This document shows, piece by piece, positions 46,538-55,366 of a DNA stretch of 64,000 nucleotides (position 1 is the first letter of the stretch; each line of letters starts with the position of its first letter). The notes beneath the pieces are model-generated. The model did not search any database. It worked only from the letters and a program-made list of their open reading frames with translations, and was not told the origin of the DNA. The translations under genes were made by a program, and so were the position numbers. The stretch comes from Herbaspirillum sp. SJZ107. Lineage in GTDB: Bacteria > Pseudomonadota > Gammaproteobacteria > Burkholderiales > Burkholderiaceae_D. The stretch is from contig NZ_VFNH01000004.1 of NCBI RefSeq assembly GCF_006715485.1, positions 186,001-250,000 on the forward strand, read 5' to 3'.

Positions 46538-48349
46538 ATGGCGGACATGGCCGACAGCACGGCAGACCGGACCGGGGACCGGCGGCGCTTCGCCGCCGAA
46601 CTGTGGCAACTGTTGCGCCAGTACCGCTGGCGCATCGCCTTTTCCGTGGTGCTGCTGCTGGTGGCCAAGCTGGCGACCGTGGCCGTGCCCTTGCTGCTCA
46701 AGCGCATCATCGACACCTTTTCGCACGCGCCGTTGCCGTCCCACCTGGCGCTCGGCTTGCCGGCCTACCTGCTGGCCGGCTACGCCCTGCTGCGCTTTTC
46801 GTCGACCCTGTTCAACGAGTGGCGCGACCTGATCTTCGCGCGCGTGACGTTGAACACCGTCAAGGCCTACGCCGAAAAGACCTTCGCCCACCTGCATGCG
46901 CTCGGTCCGCGCTTCCACGCCGGGCGCCAGGTCGGCAGCCTGCTGCCGGACATCGACCGCGGCACCAGCGGCATCGCCTTCCTGCTCGGGATCGGCCTGT
47001 TCACCATCGTGCCGACCCTGGTCGAGATCGGCCTGGTGCTGGCCATCATGCTGGGCCGCTATCCGCCTTCGTTCGCGGTCATCATCGGCGCCACCTTTCT
47101 CGCGTATTCCGGCTTCACGCTGGTGTTCACGGCGCGCCGCGTGATCTACCAGCGCCGCGTCAACAAGCTCGACTCGCGCGCCAAGGGGCAGATGGCGGAC
47201 AGCCTGATGAATTACGATACCGTCAAGGCCTTCACCAACGAAGCCTGGGAGTCGCGCCGCTTTTCGGCCACGATGGCAGACTGGATGGGGGCCGGCATCA
47301 AGAACCAGCGTGCGCTGTTCATCCTGCACGTGGGGCAGAGCGGGGTGATCGCCGCCGGCGTCGCCGCCATCATGCTGCTGGCCGGGCAGGCGGTGCTGGC
47401 GCGCAGCATGAGCGTGGGCGACCTGGTGCTGATCAATGCCTATGCGCTGCAGGTCTGCCTGCCGCTGAATGCGCTCGGCTTCGTGTACCGCGAATCGCGC
47501 GACGCCTGGGTCAACGCCGAGCGCCTGTTCGCGCTGCTGCGCCTGCGGCCCGAGATCGAGGACCCGCCTGATGCGCCGGCGCTGCATGTCGGCGCCGGCG
47601 CCGGGGTTGGCGATGTGGTGTTCGAGCACGTCAGCTTTCATTACGATCCCGAGCGTCCGGTGCTGTTCGACCTGAGCCTGCACATCCCGTCCGGCACCAC
47701 GCTGGCCGTGGTCGGGCGCAGCGGGTCAGGCAAGTCGACGCTGGCGCGCCTGCTGCTGCGTTTGTACGACCCGGCCAGCGGCCGCATCCTGATCGACGGC
47801 CAGGACATCCGCCACCGCAGTCCGACCAGCGTGCGGCGCGCGATCGGCGTGGTGCCGCAGGATACGGCGCTGTTCAACGACAGCATCGGCAACAACATCG
47901 CCTACGCGCGCGTGGGCGCCACCCAGGACGAGGTGATCGGCGCCGCCCGCGCCGCGCTGCTGCACGACCTGATCGCCTCGCTGCCGGAGGGCTACGCCAC
48001 CCCGGCCGGCGAGCGCGGCGTCAAGTTCTCGGGCGGCGAGCGCCAGCGCATCGGCATCGCGCGCGTGATCCTGAAGGACCCGGCGATCCTGATCTTCGAC
48101 GAGGCGACGTCGGCGCTGGATTCGGTGTCCGAGCACGCGATCGCCCGGGAACTGGAGCGCCTGTCGCACCGGCGCACCACCCTGATCATCGCGCACCGGC
48201 TGTCGACCATCGTGCATGCGCATGCGATCGTGGTGATGGAGCGCGGGCGCATCGTCGAGCAGGGCACGCATGCCGAGCTGCTGCGGCGCAAGGGGGCATA
48301 TGCGCGCCTGTGGATGCTGCAGCAGCACATGGACCGCGAACGCGGCTAG
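46538..48349 (+). CDS. ABC exporter, Atm1/HMT1 type (permease and ATPase fused)
   Basis: A 603-residue half-transporter that dimerises in the inner membrane. Six membrane helices (about residues 30-310) contain the Atm1-like blocks GTSGIAFLL and NYDTVKAFTNE. The ATPase has Walker A with K399 in GRSGSGKST, the signature KFSGGERQRIGIARV, Walker B LIFDEATSALD and the H-loop IAHRLST. Bacterial Atm1 relatives export glutathione-linked metals or related compounds; the substrate here is not shown. It follows the SIMPL gene by about 75 bp and may be cotranscribed. Confidence 0.9.
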   Translation: MADMADSTADRTGDRRRFAAELWQLLRQYRWRIAFSVVLLLVAKLATVAVPLLLKRIIDTFSHAPLPSHLALGLPAYLLAGYALLRFSSTLFNEWRDLIFARVTLNTVKAYAEKTFAHLHALGPRFHAGRQVGSLLPDIDRGTSGIAFLLGIGLFTIVPTLVEIGLVLAIMLGRYPPSFAVIIGATFLAYSGFTLVFTARRVIYQRRVNKLDSRAKGQMADSLMNYDTVKAFTNEAWESRRFSATMADWMGAGIKNQRALFILHVGQSGVIAAGVAAIMLLAGQAVLARSMSVGDLVLINAYALQVCLPLNALGFVYRESRDAWVNAERLFALLRLRPEIEDPPDAPALHVGAGAGVGDVVFEHVSFHYDPERPVLFDLSLHIPSGTTLAVVGRSGSGKSTLARLLLRLYDPASGRILIDGQDIRHRSPTSVRRAIGVVPQDTALFNDSIGNNIAYARVGATQDEVIGAARAALLHDLIASLPEGYATPAGERGVKFSGGERQRIGIARVILKDPAILIFDEATSALDSVSEHAIARELERLSHRRTTLIIAHRLSTIVHAHAIVVMERGRIVEQGTHAELLRRKGAYARLWMLQQHMDRERG

Positions 48350-48350
48350 C

Positions 48351-49373
48351 TCAGAACAGCTCGATCGCCGGCGAACTGTTCTCGGCCGTCATGCCGTCGC
48401 CGTGCAGCCGCTCGGTGGCCAGGTACTCGGACGTGATGTCGGCCACCAGGCGCGCCAGCACGTCCGGCCGCGGCACCGGATTGCCGATGAATTCCTGGCC
48501 CAGCGCCGCATTGCGCTGGGCGATCGCCGCCTGCAGCCGTTCCACGCACTGGCGCACCACGTCCTGGTACTGCAGCTGGCCGAGCACCTCGACGGTGCCG
48601 GCCGCGAGGGCCTCGCCGTGGTCGTGCATCTCGCCCAGGCGCTCGCGGTAGCTGCCGCAGGCGCGGTCGAAGCTGGTCTGCAGGCGCGCCACCGCCTGCG
48701 AGACGCGGTTGATGTGCACCATGTCCTCGGCCGACTCGGCGGTGCTGTTTTCCAGGCCTTCCTTCAGCATGCTGCGGATGCGCTCCAGGCTGCCGCCGAT
48801 GTGGCTGGCCGCCGTGTGCGAATTGGCCGCCAGCGCCCGCACTTCCGACGCCACCACCTTGAACGCGTGGCCGGCGCTGCCGGCGCGGCTGGCCTCGATC
48901 GCGGCATTGATCGACACCAGGTGCGACTGCATGCTGATCGCCTGCACGTTCTCGGCCAGGCCGGACAGGCCCTTGATCTCGCCGGCGATGGCCGAGATGC
49001 AGGCCAGGTCGCGCTGCAGGCGCGCCGGAAGGCATTCCAGGAAGCGCGCCAGCTGCGCCAGCGCCGCGGCGTTGGCGGCGATGTCTTCCTCGAATTCGGC
49101 GGCGTCGCTGGTGGCCTGCTGCAGGCGCGCCGCCAGCTCGGTCGAGCGGTCGGACAGCTCGCGCACCTGCTGCATGATGGCCAGCGCCGAGGTCTCGGTG
49201 CGCGCCACCGCTTCGTCGAGCTTGCGGCCGATCTCGCGGTCCAGGTCGAGGCTGGCCTCGATGGCCGCCTCATAACCGCCGGTGGCCGGCAGCGCAAGCG
49301 CGGCGGCACGGCGGCCGGAAGTGCGCCGTAACGGCTTGGCGAGGGCCGAGGGCAAGCGCATGGTCAGGCGCAT
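48351..49373 (-). CDS. Short soluble methyl-accepting chemotaxis-type receptor
   Basis: A 340-residue coiled-coil protein with no membrane segment. The signalling tip SINAAIEASRAGSAGHAFKV, then VASEVRALA, binds CheA and CheW in chemoreceptors. The N-terminal part is helical with no obvious sensor fold. A conserved QYQDVVRQCVERL segment follows the tip. It lacks the C-terminal CheR-docking pentapeptide. Last gene of the chemosensory operon, one base after the cheY stop; it converges on the ABC exporter gene with one base between stops. Confidence 0.83.
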   Translation of the reverse strand: MRLTMRLPSALAKPLRRTSGRRAAALALPATGGYEAAIEASLDLDREIGRKLDEAVARTETSALAIMQQVRELSDRSTELAARLQQATSDAAEFEEDIAANAAALAQLARFLECLPARLQRDLACISAIAGEIKGLSGLAENVQAISMQSHLVSINAAIEASRAGSAGHAFKVVASEVRALAANSHTAASHIGGSLERIRSMLKEGLENSTAESAEDMVHINRVSQAVARLQTSFDRACGSYRERLGEMHDHGEALAAGTVEVLGQLQYQDVVRQCVERLQAAIAQRNAALGQEFIGNPVPRPDVLARLVADITSEYLATERLHGDGMTAENSSPAIELF

Positions 49374-49374
49374 G

Positions 49375-49749
49375 TCAGGCTCCCGGCAGCACTTGCTTGA
49401 CGATCTTCAGCAGGTCGGCGCCGGCCACGGGCTTGACCATCCACCCGGTGGCACCGGCCTTCTTGGCTTCGTCGCGGCGCGCCTGCTGGCTCTCGGTGGT
49501 CAGCACCAGGATCGGCGTGAAGCGAAAGCCCGGGGTGGCGCGCGCCTTGCCGATGAATTCGATGCCGCCCATGTTCGGCATGTTGATGTCGGTGATGATC
49601 AGGTCGGGCTTCGGGCCGGCCTTCAGGCGTTCCAGGCCCTTGAGGCCGTCGCTTGCGGTTTGCACCGCGAAGCCGGCGATTTCGAGGTTGTTCTTCAGGC
49701 TCAGCACCATGGTGCCGGAGTCGTCGACGACGAGAATAGTCTTGGCCAT
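49375..49749 (-). CDS. cheY: CheY-like response regulator
   Basis: Single-domain receiver of 124 residues. VVDDSGTM holds the acidic pair, D54 in ITDINMP is the phospho-acceptor, TTES supplies the switch threonine, and the lysine is in MVKPVAGADL. No output domain. In the chemosensory operon it lies between the STAS gene and the short receptor gene. Confidence 0.92.
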   Translation of the reverse strand: MAKTILVVDDSGTMVLSLKNNLEIAGFAVQTASDGLKGLERLKAGPKPDLIITDINMPNMGGIEFIGKARATPGFRFTPILVLTTESQQARRDEAKKAGATGWMVKPVAGADLLKIVKQVLPGA

Positions 49750-49792
49750 TTCGATTTCCTTGTTTATCTTGATATGTTCGTTCTTGTTGCGC

Positions 49793-50038
49793 TCAAGCCG
49801 GTGCCAGCGCGGCGACGAGCCAGGCGGCCAGCGCGCTGCCCGCCGGCCAGGCGGTGACGCGTACGCCGGCCGCCATCAGCACCTGCAGGCAGGCGGCGTG
49901 CACGTGCTCGCATCCGGCCAGGTCGGCGCGCCGGCCGGCGCCGCCATCCAGTTGCGCCAGCTGCGCCTGCAGCACCTCGGCGTCTTCCACCGTGAGCGTG
50001 CCGCTGCACGTCAGCACGCCATCGTTCACCTCGATCAT
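49793..50038 (-). CDS. STAS-domain protein in the chemosensory operon
   Basis: An 81-residue protein. EVNDGVLTCSGTLTVEDAEV and the following ADLAGCEHVHAACLQVLMA fit a STAS (anti-sigma-antagonist, SpoIIAA-like) fold, with the loop cysteine/histidine region where SpoIIAA has its phosphorylatable serine; no such serine is evident here. It overlaps the cheA stop (ATGA) and must be made together with CheA. Role unknown; a docking or adaptor function is plausible. Confidence 0.75.
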   Translation of the reverse strand: MIEVNDGVLTCSGTLTVEDAEVLQAQLAQLDGGAGRRADLAGCEHVHAACLQVLMAAGVRVTAWPAGSALAAWLVAALAPA

Positions 50039-52410
50039 TGCAGCAGCTCCTTCGGGTTGATGACCATCAGCACCGAGCCGTCGCCCAGCAGGGCCGAGCC
50101 GGCATAGGCGTCCAGGCCGCCGAGAATGCCCGCCATCGGTTTCAGGATCACCTCGACCACCTCGCGGAAGTCGTCGATCACCAGGCCGACGTCCTGGCCG
50201 TGCACGCGCAGCACCAGCGTGGCCATTTCGTCGTGTTCGTTGTGGCGCTGCGGGCGGTCGAGCGCCAGCAGCTCGTTCAGCGAGCGCAGCGGCACGATGC
50301 GTCCGCGCAGCACCGCCGTGCGATACTGCTTGATGGCGTGCACCGAAGCCGCCGGCACGCGCACGGTCTCGACCACCATATCCATCGGCACGCCGTACTG
50401 CACGCCGCCGGACTCGACCACCATCACGTTGGTGACGGCCATCGACAGCGGCAGCGACAGCTGCATGCGGGTGCCCTGGCCGGCCGTGCTCGACAAACTG
50501 ACGTTGCCGCCCAGGCGGTCCACCGCGCTGCGCACGGCATCCATGCCGACCCCGCGGCCGGACAGGTCGGACACCTGCTCGGCGGTCGAGAAGCCCGGCA
50601 GGAACACCAGGTTCACCGAGTCCTGGTCGCTCAGGCCTTCGAGCGCCCCCTCGTCGATCAGGCCCTTGCCGTAGGCTTTTCTGCGGATCGCGGACGGGTC
50701 GATGCCGCGGCCGTCGTCGCTGACCTCGATGATCACGCGGTCGGCTTCCTGGCGTGCCCCGATCACCAGGCGGCCGCAGGCCGGCTTGCCGGCTTGTGCG
50801 CGCGCCGCCGGCGTTTCCAGGCCGTGGTCGAGCGCGTTGCGCACGATGTGCACCAGCGGGTCGGCCAGGGCCTCGATCACGTTCTTGTCGGCCTCGGTGG
50901 CTTCGCCTTCCAGCACCAGCTCGACTTCCTTGCCGAGGCGGCGTGCGATGTCGCGCACCAGGCGCGGGAAGCGCTGGAACACGAAGGAGACCGGCGTCAT
51001 GCGCACCTGCATGATGGCGTCCTGCATTTCCTCGACGATGCGGTTGATCACGCCGTGCTGGGTCTTGATCTCGCGCGCCAGTTCGCGCACGCCGTAATGG
51101 TCCTCGGCGCGCGCGGCCAGGTAGGGCAGGCCGTTGCGCGCCACCACCATTTCGCCGATCAGGTTCATCAGGCGGTCGACCTTCGACTGCTCGACCTTGA
51201 GGATGCGGCCGGCGCCCTGGTCCTCGGCGCGGCGGCCGAACTTCTGGTCCGGCGCAGCATCGGCAAGGGCAGCGCTGTCGGCAGCCGTGGCATCGCCGGC
51301 GCGCACCGCTTCCGGCAGCGCGGCAGGCGCTGCCTGCACGTCGTCGTGCGCTGCACCCTGCGCATGGCGCTCGATCCAGGCCAGCACCGGTGCCACCGTG
51401 CGGCGTGCCAGCGCGTCGGCCAGGCAGCCGTCGAGTTCCGCCAGGATGGCGCCGCGTCCGACCGCCGTCATGCAGCCGCGGATCGCCGCCACCGCCGCCA
51501 GCAGGCGTCCCGGCACCCAGGGCGTGTCGCCGGTGCTCCACAGCGCCTGGCCCTGGGCCTGGACAATCGCCAGCGCGTCGGCCAGGCGCTCGTCTTCCTG
51601 CGGCGCGGCGGCGGCGGCGGCCGGCAGGGCATCGATCCAGACCTGGTCCGGCACGTAGCGGAAATGCTCCTCGACCTCGGCGCGGGCGGCGCCGCTCACC
51701 GCCTGGAACACCAGGTTGCAGCGGTAAGGGTCGAGTTCCGGCAGCGCCGGCCAGGCTTCGGCCGGCACCACGCGCTGCCACAGCACGCCGGGCAGCTGGA
51801 TCGCCTGGTACAGCGGATCCTCGCCCTTGAAGAAGCACTCGGCTTCGGGCGTGTACTCGATCCAGAGCAGCGCCTCGCCGGCCGCCAGCGCCTCGCTCCA
51901 GCCGGCACGCAGCTCGGCCGGCGCCAGGGCCAGCGCCGCTTCCATGCGCGCCGTGCGGGCGGCGCTGGGCGACGGGGTGTCCGCGCCGGCGCCGGCGTCG
52001 CCGGACCCGGCGGCATCGCCGGACAGGGCGCACAGGCGTTCGGCCAGCGCCACCGCCGCCGGGCCGTGGGCCGCGTCCGGGGTGGCGCCGGTGCCGATCT
52101 CGTCGAGCTGCAGGGACACGAAGTCCATGGCGTCGAGGACGGCGTCGGCCATGTCGCGGTCGTAGACCAGGCGGCCGTCGCGCACCGCGCTCAGCAGGTC
52201 CTCGGCGGCGTGGATCACGCGGAACATGTCGGGAAAGTCGAACAGGCCGCAATTGCCCTTCAGCGTGTGCACCACGCGGAACAGGTCGTCGAGCAGGGCG
52301 CTGTCGGCCGGGTTGCGCTCGAGCGCCATCAGGCTGCCGGCGATGCCTTCCAGCGCGTCGCGCGACTCCTGCAGGAATTGCTGCAGTAGCGGATTCGATG
52401 CGGCGTTCAT
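50035..52410 (-). CDS. cheA: Chemotaxis histidine kinase CheA
   Basis: A 791-residue CheA. The P1 HPt domain carries H48 in HTLKGNCG. A long variable stretch (about residues 130-390) replaces a recognisable P2. Dimerisation, then the ATPase with HIVRNALDHGLE (N box), DDGRGIDP (G1) and GRGVGMDAV, follow, and a CheW-like P5 domain (about 650-791) ends the protein. It phosphorylates the operon's CheY and CheB proteins. It overlaps cheY by four bases upstream and the STAS gene downstream. Confidence 0.94.
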   Translation of the reverse strand: MNAASNPLLQQFLQESRDALEGIAGSLMALERNPADSALLDDLFRVVHTLKGNCGLFDFPDMFRVIHAAEDLLSAVRDGRLVYDRDMADAVLDAMDFVSLQLDEIGTGATPDAAHGPAAVALAERLCALSGDAAGSGDAGAGADTPSPSAARTARMEAALALAPAELRAGWSEALAAGEALLWIEYTPEAECFFKGEDPLYQAIQLPGVLWQRVVPAEAWPALPELDPYRCNLVFQAVSGAARAEVEEHFRYVPDQVWIDALPAAAAAAPQEDERLADALAIVQAQGQALWSTGDTPWVPGRLLAAVAAIRGCMTAVGRGAILAELDGCLADALARRTVAPVLAWIERHAQGAAHDDVQAAPAALPEAVRAGDATAADSAALADAAPDQKFGRRAEDQGAGRILKVEQSKVDRLMNLIGEMVVARNGLPYLAARAEDHYGVRELAREIKTQHGVINRIVEEMQDAIMQVRMTPVSFVFQRFPRLVRDIARRLGKEVELVLEGEATEADKNVIEALADPLVHIVRNALDHGLETPAARAQAGKPACGRLVIGARQEADRVIIEVSDDGRGIDPSAIRRKAYGKGLIDEGALEGLSDQDSVNLVFLPGFSTAEQVSDLSGRGVGMDAVRSAVDRLGGNVSLSSTAGQGTRMQLSLPLSMAVTNVMVVESGGVQYGVPMDMVVETVRVPAASVHAIKQYRTAVLRGRIVPLRSLNELLALDRPQRHNEHDEMATLVLRVHGQDVGLVIDDFREVVEVILKPMAGILGGLDAYAGSALLGDGSVLMVINPKELLQ

Positions 52411-52784
52411 GCGCGTTCTCCCAGCAGCAGGCCGACGATGCGCGCCAGCTGCTGCGGGCGGGTCGGTTTCACGAGGTAATGGTTGGCGCCGGCCTCGAAG
52501 GCGCGGCGGCAGTCGCTGTCGGCGGCTTCGGTGCTGGCCATGATGGCCGGCACCTGCGGCCCGTCCTGGCCGCGCAGCGCGCGGAGAAAAGCGTAGCCGT
52601 CCATGTGCGGCATGTTGACGTCCACCAGGTACAGGTCGAAGGCCGCGGCGGCAGCCTTTTCCAGCGCTTCGACGCCGTTCGCGGCCTCGGTCACCGCGTA
52701 GCCGGCTTCCTCGAGGATGGTGCGGTGGTACATGCGCACGGTGGCGGCATCGTCCACGACCAGGATATGTTTGGCAGCCTTCAT
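52407..52784 (-). CDS. cheY: CheY-like response regulator (second copy)
   Basis: Single receiver domain, 125 residues. VVDDAATVRMYHRTI is the start, D55 in LVDVNMPHMDG the phospho-acceptor, ASTEA the switch region and LVKPTRPQQL the lysine block. It overlaps cheR upstream and cheA downstream by four bases each. It differs enough from the other cheY that the two probably have distinct jobs, for example one output and one phosphate sink. Confidence 0.92.
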   Translation of the reverse strand: MKAAKHILVVDDAATVRMYHRTILEEAGYAVTEAANGVEALEKAAAAAFDLYLVDVNMPHMDGYAFLRALRGQDGPQVPAIMASTEAADSDCRRAFEAGANHYLVKPTRPQQLARIVGLLLGERA

Positions 52785-53623
52785 AGCCCCTCCAGCGGCT
52801 TTTGGTACACGATCGCCTGCGGGAACTTGCGGACCCTGAACAGCGACGAAATACGGCTCATCGATTCGGAATGGCCCAGGCAGATGAACCCGCCGGGGCG
52901 CAGCACGTCAAAGAACGACTCGGCCGCCTGGCGGCGTGAGGCGTCGTCGAAATAAATCAGCAGGTTGCGGCAGAACACCACGTCGAAGCCGCGGTAGGCG
53001 TCCACCTCGCGCGGATCGTTCAGGTTCACGCGGGTGAACGCCACCGCATCGCGCAGCATCTGGCAGATGCGCCAGCCGCCATCCTCGCGCTTGAAGTACT
53101 TCTGCAGCCAGGCCGCCGGCAGCTGCTGCACCGCGCGCTGCGAGTACAGGCCGGCCTGGGCCTGGGCCAGGATGCGGGTATCGATGTCCGAGGACACGAT
53201 CTCGACGTCGAAGTCGGCCAGCTGCGGCCAGCGTTCCAGCAGGTAGATCGCGATGGTGTACGCTTCCTCGCCCGAAGACGAGGGCATGACCCAGATCCGC
53301 AACGGCTCGCCGCGCCGCTTGCGCGCCGCCAGTTCGGGCAGGATGCTCTGCACCAGGCACTCGAACTGGTAGTCCTCGCGCATGAAATAGGTCTCGTTGA
53401 CCGTCATTTCATTGACCAGCGCCTGCCACTCGGCACCCGAGGCCTGGAAGCGCAGCATCGCGAAGTAGTCGCGAAAGCCCGTGCTGCCGGTGGCGCGGAT
53501 GCGATCCACCAGGCGCTTGTCGACGAAGTAGCGTTTCGATGGCTCGAACTGGATCCCGCTGCGGCGATAGAAATACTCGCGGAAGCGCTGGAAGTCGTCG
53601 TCGCTGATGGCCGTTTCCGTCAT
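52781..53623 (-). CDS. cheR: Chemotaxis protein methyltransferase CheR
   Basis: A 280-residue CheR that methylates receptor glutamates with S-adenosylmethionine. The N-terminal helical domain is followed by MTVNETYFMRE, the SAM loop SSSGEEAYTIAIYLLE, VSSDIDTRILAQA and FCRNLLIYFDD, all intact, in contrast to the degenerate homologue at 11066. GGFICLGHSES closes the fold. Directly abuts the HEAT-repeat gene and overlaps cheY. Confidence 0.94.
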   Translation of the reverse strand: MTETAISDDDFQRFREYFYRRSGIQFEPSKRYFVDKRLVDRIRATGSTGFRDYFAMLRFQASGAEWQALVNEMTVNETYFMREDYQFECLVQSILPELAARKRRGEPLRIWVMPSSSGEEAYTIAIYLLERWPQLADFDVEIVSSDIDTRILAQAQAGLYSQRAVQQLPAAWLQKYFKREDGGWRICQMLRDAVAFTRVNLNDPREVDAYRGFDVVFCRNLLIYFDDASRRQAAESFFDVLRPGGFICLGHSESMSRISSLFRVRKFPQAIVYQKPLEGL

Positions 53624-54253
53624 TCAGCGACTCCGTGCCAGGCGTCCGAGCACCAGCTCGCCGGCGAATGCGATGTAGGGCTCGCCGCGGAAGCGTTCCA
53701 GCAGGCGCTCGACCGGCGCGCGCGCCGTTTCGGTGCCCACTTCGGCCAGCACGTCGAGCGCGGCGCCGCACACGTTGACGTCGGGGTCGGCCTCGATCAG
53801 CTGCAGCAGCCACTCTTCCACGCAATCGTGGCGCAGGGTGTCGAGGATGCCGACCGCCAGGATGCGCACGTCGCGGTCCCAGTCCACCAGCAGGTGGGCG
53901 ATGACGGTCGCGACCTGCGCCGGCAAGCCGCGCAGCACCTCGATGGCGGCGTTGCGCAGCCAGGCATCTTCGCTGCGCAGGCAGGACGCCAGGCCGGCCG
54001 CCGCCTCTTCGCTGCCGGTCCGGCCGAGCGCCGCCAGCACCGCGCTGCGCACCGGCTGCTCGACTTCCTGTTCCAGCGCGCGCAGCAGGGCGGGCACGGC
54101 CTCCGGGCAGTCGCCCAGCGCATGGGCGGCGGCGCGGCGCACGGCCGCATCGGGCGCATCCAGCAGGGCGGTGTCGCATTGGCCGGCCGATGCCGGTGCC
54201 GGTGCGAGTGCCGGCGGCACGCTGGCGGTGCTGATGTGTTTGATCAAAGGCAT
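53624..54253 (-). CDS. HEAT-repeat protein in the chemosensory operon
   Basis: A 209-residue protein made of about five HEAT repeats (for example DAAVRRAAAHALGDCPEAVP, then PVRSAVLAALGRTGSEEAAA). Such solenoids bind other proteins. There is no enzymatic motif. The start follows GAGGA. Its place between cheB and cheR, with no gap to cheR, suggests a scaffold or regulator of the methylation enzymes. Similar proteins occur in other non-flagellar che operons. Confidence 0.82.
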   Translation of the reverse strand: MPLIKHISTASVPPALAPAPASAGQCDTALLDAPDAAVRRAAAHALGDCPEAVPALLRALEQEVEQPVRSAVLAALGRTGSEEAAAGLASCLRSEDAWLRNAAIEVLRGLPAQVATVIAHLLVDWDRDVRILAVGILDTLRHDCVEEWLLQLIEADPDVNVCGAALDVLAEVGTETARAPVERLLERFRGEPYIAFAGELVLGRLARSR

Positions 54254-54255
54254 GT

Positions 54256-55359
54256 CTATTTCCTCGTTGTAGCCGCGGGCGCCATCACCCAGTCGGCGAG
54301 CGCTGCGGCGATCTGTTCGCACGGCAGCACCTTGCGCGCACCGCCGCGGCGGATCAGCTCGGCAGGCATGCCGAACACCACCGACGACTCCTCGCTCTCG
54401 GCGATGGTGCGGCCGCCGCGGCGCGCGATCTCGGCAAAGGCGTCGGCGCCGTCGTGGCCCATGCCAGTCAACATCACCCCGACGATGGCCTCGGGGGCGT
54501 AATGCTCGAGCGCGCTGCGCCCCAGCATTTCGACCGACGGATGCCACAGGTGGGCCGGGTTTTCCGGGCGCGGCAGCAGCGACGGCTGGCCGGCGCGCAT
54601 GACGACGGCGGTGTCGGCGCCGCCCTTGCAGATATAGACGGTGCCGGCTTCCAGCGCCGTCGGGCGCGCCGCCTCCACCACGCGCAGCTGGCACAGGCCA
54701 TCCATGCGCTGGGCGAACGGCGCCGTGAAATTCGCCGGCATGTGCTGTGCCACCACCACCGGCCACGGGAAGTCGGCCGGCAGTGCGGGCAGGATGCGCT
54801 CCAGCGTGCGCGGACCGCCGGTCGAGACCCCGACCACCACGATGCCGGCGGCGGTGGCCCGGGCGAGCGGACTACGAGCGGGCGCGGTGGACGCGGTGGC
54901 TGCCGGCGCCGCGGCCCTTGCGCGCGCTGCCGGCGCCACGCTGCGCACCGGCGGCAGGCAGCGCTGCGGGCGCGCCCGCGCCGCGCCGCGCACCTTGTCC
55001 AGCAGCTGGGGCGCGATCGCGTCGAGGCCGAGCGAAATCGTGCCGCCCGGCTTCAGCACGTAGTCGACCGCGCCCAGGTTCAGGGCTTCGAAGGTCGCCA
55101 GCGCGCCTTTCACCGTCAGCGACGACAGCATCACCACCGGCACCGGCCGCTCGACCATCATCTGCGACAGGGCGGTGAGGCCATCCATGTCCGGCATGTT
55201 GATGTCGAGGGTGACCACGTCCGGCGCGAACGCCAGGTTGGCGGCCACCGCCTCGCGTCCGTTGCGCGCGTAGGCGATCTCGAAGCCGCCGGCCTCCTCG
55301 AACAGGGACCCGAGCTGGCGCCGCATCAGCGCCGAATCGTCGACGATCAGCAGTTTCAT
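54256..55359 (-). CDS. cheB: Chemotaxis response regulator protein-glutamate methylesterase CheB
   Basis: Two-domain CheB of 367 residues that demethylates or deamidates receptors. The receiver has DDSALMRRQL and D52 in TLDINMPDMDG. A long Ala/Arg-rich linker (about 128-170) leads to the esterase domain with GVSTGG, AQHMPANFT and LTGMGHDGA, giving the Ser-His-Asp triad. Neighbours are the triple-CheW gene (seven bases upstream) and the HEAT gene. Confidence 0.94.
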   Translation of the reverse strand: MKLLIVDDSALMRRQLGSLFEEAGGFEIAYARNGREAVAANLAFAPDVVTLDINMPDMDGLTALSQMMVERPVPVVMLSSLTVKGALATFEALNLGAVDYVLKPGGTISLGLDAIAPQLLDKVRGAARARPQRCLPPVRSVAPAARARAAAPAATASTAPARSPLARATAAGIVVVGVSTGGPRTLERILPALPADFPWPVVVAQHMPANFTAPFAQRMDGLCQLRVVEAARPTALEAGTVYICKGGADTAVVMRAGQPSLLPRPENPAHLWHPSVEMLGRSALEHYAPEAIVGVMLTGMGHDGADAFAEIARRGGRTIAESEESSVVFGMPAELIRRGGARKVLPCEQIAAALADWVMAPAATTRK

Positions 55360-55366
55360 GCCGGCC

